Origin: Blastobasis lacticolella
Taxonomy: Eukaryota; Arthropoda; Insecta; Lepidoptera; Blastobasidae
Length of the DNA stretch: 64,000 bases
Direction: 5' to 3'
Assembly (NCBI GenBank): GCA_905147135.1
Contig: LR990048.1
Location: 17,654,563 to 17,718,562 of the forward strand
A program made the translations under genes and the position numbers. This document shows positions 1 to 11,000 of this stretch, piece by piece (positions within the stretch are counted from its first letter, which is position 1; the number at the start of each line of letters is the position of its first letter). The notes under the pieces were generated by a model. It was not told where the DNA came from, did not search any database, and saw only the letters and a program-made list of their open reading frames with translations.

Positions 1-17
1 ACTACGAAGTTTTATTT

Positions 18-134
18 ACAATCTTGATCACCTCTCGTTGAGGGTTGGCCTTGCCTTATGTATTTGCGTTATAGAATCACGAGGGCTACTCTGCATCTCC
101 GTTGTTCATGACATTCATAATTACGAATGTTAAC
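18..134 (+). repeat. 117 bp direct repeat, copy 1
   Basis: This stretch recurs at 484-601 in the same orientation with about three mismatches. The two copies flank 349 bp that include a retroposon tail. The pattern fits a segmental duplication or paired copies of an unidentified element. Confidence 0.75.
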
Positions 135-354
135 AGAAGAGAGGTAGGGCATAGCGGGGTATCCCGTTCGAATAGGTGCCGCCCGACTGGGGAAGTACCT
201 CCACCTTACAGAATATCGCAGCTAAATAATACTCTTTTAAATAGTATTGTGTTTCTGCCGATGAGTAAGGTTTCCTGTGCTTCATGGGGTGGGGATTTGG
301 GGAACCGTGGCGTTGGCAGTGGAGGGGCATTTGCCTTATTAATGCCAGAGCAAC

Positions 355-482
355 GTGTTATAGAGGGGGGCAACGCATTAGCGATACTTTTGGTGTTGCT
401 AATGTCTATAGGCAGTGGTGACCACTTTCCAGCAGGTGGCCCGCTTGCCTGTTTGCCTACTGCAAGAAATAAAAAAAAAATT
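355..482 (-). repeat. Retroposon tail, family C (GGCAAACAGGCAAG type)
   Basis: Read on the - strand this carries the poly-T/ATG start, a GGCAAACAGGCAAGCGGG core and a GGAAAGTGGTCACCAC core, then ends near the CGTGTTATAGAGG block. The same unit occurs at 9963, 16605, 24456, 40070 and 52095. I take it to be the 3' end of a common lepidopteran retroposon; the parent element is not in the window. Confidence 0.65.
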
Positions 483-483
483 G

Positions 484-601
484 ACAATCTTGATCACCTC
501 TCGTTGAGGGTTGGCCTTGCCTTATGTATTTGCGCTATGGAATCACGAGGGCTACTCTGCATCTCCGTTGTTCATGACATTCATAATTACGAATCTTAAC
601 A
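484..601 (+). repeat. 117 bp direct repeat, copy 2
   Basis: Second copy of the repeat at 18-134. The differences seen include GCGCTATGG against GCGTTATAG. Confidence 0.75.
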
Positions 602-728
602 AATCATGGATAGAATATTTTACATGGTAGGTACTATAAAATATTCTTGGAGTGATCATATAACTACAATTAGTATGATTTTGATAGTGCACATGACCTG
701 AATTCAGCCAAATGTAATAAACATTTGG

Positions 729-1334
729 CTAAATTCAGTCGTCTAAATTCAGAAACAAAAAGCGTTTCAGCTAGTCAAACTGTAATGTATTGCTCATAGA
801 ATAAGGTATATTTTTGTATCACTTATACAATGAGGAGTTTTCCAGTAGGAATTATCAATTGGTTTCAAAAAGCATCAATAGACGGCGCTCCTACAATTTT
901 GGTAATTGTTTTACCAAAAGGTTCAACGAAATGTATTTTAATACAACCCTTTCATATTATCTGTGATTTGTATTGCGTCCATTCTTGATCCTAGTGTCCA
1001 GGACCGAATTGACTCAGTCAAATTGATGCTTGTTATATTTGTAATAATTTATTAAAACCTCTAAAATGGTTAAAAACTAGTGATAAATATAATATTATCC
1101 AATACAACGTACCCAGTGTTTATCTTTGCTAAGAACCTATTTCAAGCGATTATCAATTACCAAAAATGTCGGGGCGCCATCTAGGGAGTGGTTAGGAATG
1201 CTTTAGATACCTATTGATACGCGTCGCTTCGCTTTGAAAAAGGCGTGATACCAAAATGGGCCTTATTCTATGACTTTGACGAGCTCCCACGCTTTTTGCT
1301 TCTGAATTAAGTCGGCTGAATTCAGCCAGTTGTA
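729..1334. mobile_element. Fold-back/MITE-like element with ~95 bp inverted ends
   Basis: The left end (TGGCTAAATTCAG...) and the reverse complement of the right end (TGGCTGAATTCAG...) match over about 95 bp, sharing blocks such as TAAATTCAGAA, AAAAAGCG, ATAGAATAAGG and TTTTGTATCAC. No long reading frame lies inside. The TAAGG...GTATCAC core also occurs in the hairpin element at 38598-38741. Confidence 0.6.
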
Positions 1335-1516
1335 ATAAGTGCATAACACCTGACCGGATCGTCAAGTGCTTCTAGCTCCTCGTACTCGGATACCCAGCAC
1401 CTTGCCGATGCAATACTTGAGCAAAAGTACATTACCTGGAAGAAATCGCTTTGAGCGATAAGGCCGCCGGTTGCTTTTCTTTTTTTCCTCTGTTTTTGTT
1501 TTATTAATAAAAATAA

Positions 1517-1758
1517 ATAAATAAATATTCATGGACAAATTCACACAGCGCCATCTAGCCCCAAACTAAGCAAAGCTTGTACTATGGGTGCTATACTACT
1601 TAAATACTTTTTTTTTTAAATACATACTTATTATACATAGAACACCCAGACCCGTAACAGAAATTAAAATTAATCATTTCAATTTCTGCCCGGCCGGGAA
1701 TCGAACCCGGGTCCTCTTGCGTGGCAGACCGGCATGTTGACCATTGAATCACTCAGGG
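1517..1758 (-). mobile_element. SINE with tRNA-Gly-like head (family G), copy 1
   Basis: On the - strand the head resembles tRNA-Gly(GCC): CTGCCACGC in the anticodon arm, then GGGTTCGATTCCC, a good B box. The body follows and ends in an AAATAAATAAAT run at the left edge. The acceptor stem does not pair, so this is a SINE head and not a tRNA gene. A second copy at 54066-54650 is split by another SINE. Confidence 0.7.
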
Positions 1759-1884
1759 GTATTGTATGTATAAGCAATAAAGAAGTTTTCATTTCATTTC
1801 ATTCCATTCATTACCACCTCTTACTACCTCTTATTACCTGTCATCATATTCTTGTGCTGTTACATATGATAACAGTTTTTTTTT

Positions 1885-2070
1885 GTAGGAAACTAGTGAA
1901 ACCGACGCGACTTCGTTCTCGTACACTTACTTTACCCGCACTTAACTATTTTTTTCTTTTAAACCTTTTTCTTGAATCACTCTTATCTCTTGTTGAAAAC
2001 TGCATTAAAATCCGTTGCGTAGTTTAAAAGATCAGCATACATAGATACATAGGGACAGACGGCGGAAGCG
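1885..2070 (+). repeat. Interspersed repeat, family B2
   Basis: Contains the blocks CGACGCGACTTCGTTC, TTGAAAACTGCATTAAAATC and CGTTGCGTAGTTTAAAAGA, ending in a GACAGACGGCGGAA block. The same series occurs at 3362, 11978 and, reversed, at 39495. It has no coding potential. Confidence 0.55.
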
Positions 2071-2072
2071 CA

Positions 2073-2130
2073 AAGAAGTAGAAGACTTTTTCGAATGTTC
2101 GAAAACATTCGAAAATATCTTCTACTTCTT
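2073..2130. repeat. 58 bp near-perfect palindrome
   Basis: Two 29-base arms (AAGAAGTAGAAGA... and its complement) meet without a spacer and pair at about 25 of 29 positions. It lies directly after a B2 repeat. Confidence 0.7.
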
Positions 2131-2574
2131 TTTTTTTTTAATTTTTTAACTTGGTCGTGTCGAAAATTTGTATAATTCAGAGAAAAATCATAACTCGAAA
2201 ACTATGAACAAGCGGATAACATACATGGGGATGATTCAGATATCCCGCGACACGAGGGACCTAATTTCTTATTAGACGTCGATGTTTCGGCCACCTGTAT
2301 ATACGAGTAGATTGCATATTGTCAAGGCGCGTCCTAATTTCGCGAACGAGCCGCGAATGAATACGGAACGCACTCTAGAAAAAGTATAGTAAAGTAAATT
2401 AACTTCTTATAATACAACGCAGCTGTAGTTAATATAGTTGCGCAACTGGTGAGTGTTTCTTTTGCCGTACTTACCACTTTTAGTAATACAGTCATCTTTA
2501 CATGGGTAATCCATTCTTACCTCTTACGCAAATACCCAGAATAGGCCGACCTATCATTTGTTGAATCCATAGCG

Positions 2575-2732
2575 CTACAGGCTGGCTAGCACATGCTGCT
2601 CTCGCGCGCGATAAGCGATAAAAACCGCGACATAGATATTGCTATCTCTTTCATCTTAGTATTGAGAGAAAGGAACAGACGCTCTCTCGCGGCGCGAGCG
2701 TTGTTGCGGTCACAGATGTGCTAGGGCTACAG
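2575..2732 (+). mobile_element. GC-rich MITE, copy 1
   Basis: A roughly 158 bp block with GC-rich tracts (CTCTCGCGCGCGATAAGCG; CTCTCTCGCGGCGCGAGCG) and partly inverted ends around CTAGCACA. An opposite-orientation copy lies at 4352-4502. Confidence 0.6.
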
Positions 2733-3004
2733 GAATGTTCTAAAAGGAACAGTTTTTTGGTACAGATAGGTACATATAAGTAGTTGCGGAAAATTATACA
2801 ATTTCCGCTACTGCGCCTAAGTCGCCATAGTTAGCGTGCGTGCAGTGTACGAGATCCAACCTTAAGGTACTTATCTCCATTAGCTTCGTTGACATTAACC
2901 TTCATTAACCTTAACGTACCACACTGACCTCGCAAACATACCATCGACTCATGGATATCATAGCTACGTTAACAGAAAATACAAAATTAGCAGACCGGAT
3001 CCCT

Positions 3005-3230
3005 AATGATCCAATCTGGTCAGGTTATCCTGTTAACAGGATCACAGAGGTCATACCGCATTCGCAGGCACAGTGGATGGGCGTACTCACCTTAAGTTAA
3101 CGATGTAATGTTGAACCGGATGAAATGCTGTCTATATCTCTATAGTAAGTAACTGATCTGCAAAACTCTAGATCATGATCAAGGCGGACCCCAATCCCTC
3201 GCGCGCGAAAGTACAGCCGAGACATTAACG
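3005..3230 (+). mobile_element. SINE family A, 5'-truncated and diverged
   Basis: Keeps the body blocks TGATCCAATCTGGTCAGG, CTGATCTGC and CAAGGCGGACCCC, then GACATTAACG at the 3' end. About 75 bp of unrelated sequence sits between the first blocks and the last. Confidence 0.6.
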
Positions 3231-3361
3231 AAGTGGTGGCCTCAATATGCAGGGTTCTCATAGAAAAAGTTCTCATAGAGAAGGTGGAAAAAGTATTTTC
3301 CTATAATACTAAGTTTATCGATTTAGTTGTCGCTGTTCGGTAGCTTAATATGTTACTGCTA

Positions 3362-3530
3362 GTGGACCCGGCGCGACTTCGTTCGCGTACCCCTACCTAC
3401 CCTCTTCCTTGCTTATAAACCTTCCTTTTGTACCACTCTACCTATTATTAAAAACCGCATTAAAATCCGTTGCGTAGTTTAAAATATCTAAGTAAGAGAC
3501 AGATGGCGGAAAGCGACTTTGATTTATGCT
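3362..3530 (+). repeat. Interspersed repeat, family B2
   Basis: Carries GACCCGGCGCGACTTCGTTC, then AAAACCGCATTAAAATCCG, the TTGCGTAGTTTAAAA block, and GGCGGAAAGCGACTTT at the end, in the same order as the copies at 1885 and 11978. A short GATA run follows at 3530-3548. Confidence 0.55.
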
Positions 3531-3548
3531 ATAGATAGATAGATAGTT

Positions 3549-4351
3549 ACTCGCCGTGTTATATTAGTCGTCCACTTACAATAAGAATGTACTAATTTCT
3601 GTAACCCATATTACGTAATTAGATAATCTATAATCGGAATTATCAGCGGCTCGATTAAAACTAACTATCCTGTGAAAATCTGATGTTGTTGACATTGTAG
3701 CTCGAAGCGTAATCTACAGAGCAAACAGAACCCCCTACCATACATGTAATGTATCCTGGCGGGGTCTGTGCACTTTGCAGATAACTGTAGCTACAAGCAG
3801 GCTCGAACATTCACACTCAACTACAAAGACTAGACGTCTAGGGTTACATAAACAATCACACAAACCGAAACATCTGCCCATCGCCATATTGTAATGGATT
3901 GTAAGTGTAGTAGAGTACCTATCTGTACTATAGCTAGGGTTGTCAACCCTGCATATTATAATATAGTCCTTCTGTTTTAGATAGATACACCCTCTATTGC
4001 AAACAAAACTACAAAAAAAGAATTGTACGTGTCTTTTCAAACATTGTGGGCAAAGGCTGTTTCAAGGGTGCGCCTACTATGATTATAAAATTTTAATATA
4101 GTAGGCGAATATACTATATTTTATCAGAAAAGTCTCTTATCAGTTTCTTTCCGTAAAATGAAATGCATCCTGAATTGAAATTTGAACAACTTTAATTATG
4201 AAATAACTCAGCTAAATACCATCCTGAACCAGGATGAATCATACTTACTGAATATCAATTTTATACTAAATTTTGCAGCTGATAAATGGCAATAAGTGTT
4301 TCCCATATTTTCTGAGATGAACAAAAAAAATTTAAAATGAGTAATAGAGCC
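3549..4351. other. No gene seen
   Basis: AT-rich sequence without supported coding content. The only structure noted is a 10 bp inverted repeat, CGCCTACTAT at 4071-4080 against 4098-4107, with a 17-base AT-rich spacer. Confidence 0.5.
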
Positions 4352-4502
4352 AGCCCTAGCACAAGTGTATCCGCGACAAAGCTCGCGCCGCGAGAGAGCG
4401 TTTGCCTCTTTCTCTCAATACTAAGACGAAAGAGATAGCAATACCTATGTCGCGCTTTTTCTCGCTTATCGCGCGCGAGAGCAACTTGTGCTAGGCCTAC
4501 AG
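4352..4502 (-). mobile_element. GC-rich MITE, copy 2 (inverted)
   Basis: Reverse-complement relative of 2575-2732. The CGCCGCGAGAGAGCG block, the TCTTTCTCTCAATACTAAGA block and the GCTTATCGCGCGCGAGAG block are all kept in mirrored order. Confidence 0.6.
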
Positions 4503-4816
4503 TACGTCTCGTAAAAGCAGAGTTAATGGTGGTTAATTATTTGAAATTTGATTGTAATAATAATTATTAAACTTTCCCCAAAATTACTCATCACCAATGT
4601 TTTAATATATATTTTATTAAAAAACTATCTATTTTTCAAATTAATTCCCTACCTACTATATTTTTATGGCTACTGAATCCGAAAATACTATATTTGGCCT
4701 TTAAAAAGTTGGCAACCCTAACTATAGCACATGCTATGATCTCAGTGGCGTTATATATTCACTCATTGATCGTCGCCGCTGGCAGGCACTTGTGAAGGTT
4801 ATTATAACCGGCCTTT

Positions 4817-4824
4817 TATAAAAA
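4817..4824 (+). promoter_or_regulatory. Candidate TATA box of the lipase gene
   Basis: TATAAAAA lies 95 bp before the lipase start codon, which leaves room for transcription to begin near 4845-4850 and a leader of about 65 bases. I see no clear initiator motif, so this rests on sequence and spacing only. Confidence 0.35.
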
Positions 4825-4911
4825 TAAAGTCAACAAAACCAAGTTTCCTTAAAATATCGTTGAATTTAAGTTTCGTTTTTTCCCTACAAATAATCATTGA
4901 AGTGTGAAATC

Positions 4912-5014
4912 ATGAACTGTGACATTATGAAGACTGTATTTGCTGTGTACTTATTGTTCGTTACGACAAACGGTTGGAAGTTTACATCGCAGTTGTACTA
5001 CGATTGGATAACGT
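4912..5014 (+). CDS. Lipase exon 1 (signal peptide)
   Basis: Starts at ATG 4912 and ends before the strong donor GTAAGT at 5015. It encodes residues 1-34 plus one base of codon 35. Nearly all of it is signal peptide and the first mature residues. Confidence 0.85.
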
Positions 5015-8000
5015 GTAAGTTACAATTGTACTTGTGGTAATGAGCTTGAGAATGAGAATTACTAACTTTGGTTGGTATCAACTCTTTGAGGCACTTTAAT
5101 CATTTAAACCTACCTAAGTAATTGTGCTCTGTTAATGGTTAAATAAATTAATAAATAATATACAAATAACCTTTCTGATCCTAAAGAAATGAGTATCCTA
5201 ATACAGTGAAACTTGGTTAAGTGGGACCTTGATAAGTGAGAAACCTCCATAACTGGAACCAATGCTGAGGTCCCAACACTTTGGCACTAAATTACCTCTG
5301 TTAGTGGGACAAGGTAAGCCTCTATATCTGGGATTTGTTCTTTCGATTTATCATCATAGTTACCTCTATAACTGAGACAGCGAGCAAATTTTATATGCAT
5401 AGACCTCTGTAACTGAGATAACATTGTTTGTTTACTCATTCTTATTCTACCCACAAATTCCACACGTAATTCCAAGTACGTAAGTAATTTTGAGCTTCAA
5501 TTACCTTCAGTTTTAGTTTCGCTTTACTATCATACAGATATTTACAAAATGTATTTGAAAAATGCCAAAACGAAAGCTACAATCGTTATCATTACGTGAA
5601 AAACTGAAGTTAATATCCGTTTATGAAAGTGGGAAGACACGCGAAGAAGTTTGTGCCGAATTTAATGTGCCAAATTACTAACTGTAACTGTAGCTGAAAG
5701 CTTACAAGAGGAGGACGAAAATTTAGAAACTGATCCTGAAGATTGGAACTTAGCCATCAGCAACGACAATAATCAACAGCCAACATTCCAAGATTTTATA
5801 AACGTCGACGACGGTTTAATAGTTTCAGGAGAACTTAATGAAAGCGACATTGTTCATGCCTTCTCGTCTTCTTTATTGGAAAATGAAGAAGAAGACGATG
5901 AAATGAGAGCGGAAGTAAATTTAGTAAAAATTTCTAAACGCGAAGCAGTAAAAGCACTAGAAACTATGCACAGTTATTTTGAAATGTCATCAATTGGTGA
6001 CCAAAGCATATTTGATAAAATTTATAACATCGAAAAACATCTGATGGCTGATACTTCCAAACGACAAACTAAAATGACAGATTTTTATAATTGATACATT
6101 TTTGTTGATTACATTTGTATGATTACCTTTAAGTACTAATTTTTTTTTATTAAAACTCATTTTCATACATAACACGTTATTTTATTTAATGATCGCACCT
6201 GTATAACTGAAATAACCTGTATTCTCACCTCTATTAATGGAACCCTCTATAAATGAGACAGATATTTATTTATACCTGTATATCTGAGACACTGGGTAAG
6301 TGGAATACCTCTATAAGTGAAACGACATTGCAGGTCCCTTGATGTCTCACTTAACCAGGTTTCGCTGTATATTAAATTCCCAAGAAAAGATCGACTCCAC
6401 AAAGTTATTGCTTTGCATCTAATTAGCTACCCGCCCGGTTTCGCACGGGTTTTCCCGAGGTTTTTATATTATGCATGTTTAATACATGTAAACCTTCCGA
6501 AAGAAATTATTTAACTGATGATGAACATCGTATCCAAATCTGTTGCGTTGTTAAGGGGAAATTAGCGGAAATTATACATACAGATATCTATCAAACCAAC
6601 CTCAGTACCTCAGTGACTGTCTGTCTGACAGACACTGCATGCAACTTTAATAACTGTGTATAGATCAAATAAATTAGATATAGAGGTTTAGAAGGAGCCG
6701 AAGCCGAGCCGAGCCGAGCCGAGCTCGTTTACTCACAGCTGAAGTCACAATCTATATTTTGTTACTTTTTTAATGGTGTCCAAAAGGGACGGCTTTAAGT
6801 TGTCAAATAACCCTCCATAAGCACTGCTATTATCAAATTTAGTAGCCTTGGTAATTTACTAGCTTTTTGTGTGACATTCAGTAATTTGTATAGAATTGTG
6901 ACAGTTTGATAGTATATATTCTCTGTAGGCTTAGGTTCCATCAATGTTCTATGCCCAATATCTCTATACGGAAGTCGACTGGGGCAAATCGAAGGTAGGG
7001 TGCATTGGCGACTAATGAGAACCCAACATACAAGTTTTATAACTTTGTCATAGCATAGGTTTTGTTCACAAAAAACAATTATTGAACTTAATCAACTGTT
7101 CAACCTTTACAATAGATGTGTTAATGATTCGAACGTACATGTTTAAGTTACCCTTGTAAAAATATTATCTGTTTTAGGTCCGAGTTAGGTTGTGTTCGTT
7201 TCAATTGTGACCATACTATTAGGTATTATGCACACTAATAAGTATATAGTTGATTTGAATTTGAATCTAATTATAATATCCGGAGAGCGCTCGTTCCTCG
7301 GTCAAAGAATAAGCATTGCTGTTCAACGAGGTAACGCAGCCAGCTTGCCGGGTACAATTTCAGGGGGCAGCGGTGTGGACAACTTATTTAACTTTTAATG
7401 CCTATGGATAGTGCTTTTTGCGGACATTTATCCTCTTCTTGTTTCAATAGAATAATAATAAAATACCGTCTAGGGGTGCCAATCGGCTCCCGAGACTGTT
7501 CAGTTCAAACAGTCTAAAGGTCAACCTCGCTTCGCCAACTTGAATCACCGAAATAAATAACAACCGCTTTTTGAAGGAGGAAGTCGAAATAACTATCTTT
7601 CCTACTCGTACCCGTTACTTCTTAATTCAAATTGTTGCGGTTTCCAAGACAGTATTAGCTTGTCCTCGGGCGCGCCTGAGTTTTGTTATTTATTTTGAGT
7701 TTACGCACTAAATATACGAGTACTTTCCCGTCTTATCCTCAGTGCGTTCGTTAGATCGGGGATAAAATAGCCTGGAAATAATCCTAATACAGATCTTTCA
7801 CACTGTTACCAAGGGACATCATACCCGATAGGACACATTGTTTTGAAGTACCAATTTCAAGCTTACACAAAATTTTAAATTTATCATAGTCTAATTTAAT
7901 ATTATCGTAATCATCGTCATCATTTACGAGTTCGTGTCTTGTCGGTGGTACCACCCCGAGGGTTCGTAACCAAGACCCGCTTTTCACCAATGACTCTCTT

Positions 8001-11000
8001 CTGGGTTATATACGCTAGTTGAATACTAACCGATGCTCTTACGGTGAGGGAAAACATCGTGATGAAACCTGCACATTCAGTCGATTGAATGTGTAACCAT
8101 GTTCCAATCTGGTCAGGTCCCATGTTAACAGGGTCACGGAGGTCAGATGGCAGTCGCTCCACTGTAATTATCTAATCTGCGAAATCATGGATAATGGTCA
8201 CGGCGGATCCCGGGCCCTCGTGCGCAAAGGAACAATCAGGACATTAACGGAAAGATGATTACTTTTTGTTTTACCGATTTTATCATATGTGATTGGATAT
8301 TCAAACCTCTATAACATTATGTGTTTACATAAACTCATCAACATAACACTGTAGTTTCACATCACCTTAAAAGATAGAACGCAAACAAATCAGACACGTG
8401 ACGATTGACACTGTTTTTCCGATAAATTAAGACAAATATTGTCTTTGTCATCGTAGCAATTGAAGTTGCCTTTAGATAAATAAATGGCCTCATAATATCT
8501 ACTATGTAACGTCACACCAGCGGACGATCAAGACACTTTCACAGGCTCATTTGTCAAATTATGATAAGTAGTTTAGAAGTTATGAGGAACGGATAAATAT
8601 ACATACTTACATACATACATTTGCATATTGATCAAAATCTCCGTAGTCGGGTAATAAAATAAAGTGGTTATTTCCGCGTCTGTCTGTGAGAAGCGTCGGT
8701 GGCCGACTCGTAAACTAGAGGTACCGGGTTCAAATCCCATTGGAGCCATGTACCAATGACTCTTTTCTGGATTAAGTAGGTGTATTAGTTGAATGCTAAC
8801 CGATGCTCTTACAGTGAGGAAAAACATCGTTATGAAACCTGCACATTCAGGTTCACCTGGTAGCAGGGTCACGAATTTATGTATTATTATTTAATGTTAC
8901 CTATGTAGGTATGACGTTCATAAGTGTTTGTAAAAACCAAATTTGAATCAATGTTTTAGAATTTGGAGGTCAGATGGCAGTCGCTCCACTGTAATTACCT
9001 TATCTGCCAAATCCTGGATCAAGGCGGACCCTTGGCCCTCGCTCGAGAGAGCACATTCGTTACATTAATGCCAAGTCACAAATCTCAAACTTTAATTCTA
9101 ATCTTTAATAGACTATAGCGGGTAACTATAGCTATTACCTTAGAGAATATCGAATAAAATTTTATTTTGATATACATATCTATCTGTCACCAAAATAGGC
9201 AGCATATTCATAATACAACTGAAAATACCTAAACATAGGTCTGTGTAGGTAGGTTCGAGTATATCATAACATCAATTATTGAGGTCCAATACTCAGTACA
9301 ATAAATACCATGACCGAATAATCAAAATAAATTTTAAAAATTCTATGAAACCATAACAAAAAATAAAGTTTACATTCCGACAAATGCGAGTGTCGCGTCC
9401 GATCACTGCTTAATTAACTACGCAGTGATAGTAGCTAGGTAGGTAGAGCTTGTCTAAGCTGTAATGACGCGCCCCACTGCTTTATTAGTTGATTTCGATG
9501 TGTGCGTGCAAATATTAATAACGACACTTCATCTGTGTGGGATCGTCGACTGCTCCAATCGAACGACGCGTGCTCCTACGTTTTGTCTCACCGGCAACTG
9601 AATGACCAATTACAACGGCATTTGTATATGTATTGCGTCCATATTTTAAATTTGCTTGTGTGCGTTAATGCGATAGTGGGGCGCGTCATTTCAGCTTAGA
9701 CGAGCTCTACGTAACAAGCAAGCAACTCAATGCATTTTCGAGCTCTTTATATCTTTGGGACTGAAGAAACTGCCTGTATTTGATGCATTGTCTACGTAAT
9801 GTAAACACTGTATAATCCAAATTAAAAGTTTCTACCTTTAACGGTTTTTATAATATCATTAATTTGTCACTCACTCACTGACTGACTGACTCATGGAGTA
9901 TCAAAAAGATAGACTTCTTCCAGGTGATTTAGAACGTTGGTCATGGAGATAAATAATTGGGTTTTTTTTTTTTTTTTTTTATGTAAGACGGTAGGCAAAC
10001 AGGCAAGCGGGCAACCTGATGGAAAGTGGTCACCACTTCCTATAGACATTAGCAACACCAAGAGTATCGCCAATGCGTGCGCAATGTGTTTATAAAGGGA
10101 AACGTCAGAAAAAAGCAAATATCCATCCCTGTGGGGGTGAAATAGGGGATGACAGTTTTTATGGAAGTCCGTCGTTTTCAAAGTAAGAGACATCAAGTTG
10201 TACGAGTATATTTATACCTTAATTGGGCTTACAATTCAACTACCTATAGTAAACCTCTCGTAAGTAAAATCTCTCCAGACTGACTTGTTTTATTTGGTTG
10301 TGGAAATTATGTATTTAAATGGATTTTTTGAAGCAGTATTTTTTGAAATTCACATTATATTTATTTCTTATATAATTCAAGACATCTATACACAATGTAC
10401 GTAGCGTGATTGATACGGCAAGTCGTGGTTTTGGGTATTGTTTGTTCACCAAATAAGACAAGTTAGGCTGAACGGATCATAGACCCTCGCTTCCTCACAC
10501 CAACACCCAGTCGTTTCCGCTGCGAGAGGGACAACCAAATAATTGTAACCAAAGAATTGCAGTGCGGAGTATTTGTCCCTTTTTCTAAGGGCCGCAGACT
10601 CCCCCGCTGCCCCAGCCGCTCTAACAGTGCGACCGAGACGCGAATCCACAAAGGTGCTGATACATGTGGCGTCCCGTAAAAGACATTTGCCCTTCTGCCA
10701 CGGCACCAGAGATACACCGTCAGGTCTCTTGCCGTCGGACCTACTCAGTCCGGGAGGCTCCAGGGCGCAAGGAATGTTGGCCGAAACCAGCGCTCTCCGG
10801 ACAATATCATTGAGGGCGTGGTGAGGGGAAAATATTCCCGCGCATCGACAGCAACTCAAAGCGTGGTGACCATTGGCTTCAACCCTGGAACCGCAGGTGC
10901 ATTGATGAGGTTCGCAGACATCGCAGCCCAAGCGAAGAACCACAGCCACCCGCAATGACTCGCTATCTAAGAGCGTGGCTAGATGTGGCGATGGCAAAGC

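Noticed and set aside
1687..1758. A tRNA-Gly-like sequence on the - strand, and a similar one at 54575-54650
   Set aside because: The T arm and anticodon arm fit, but the acceptor stem does not pair and both copies carry the same downstream body, so they are SINE heads.
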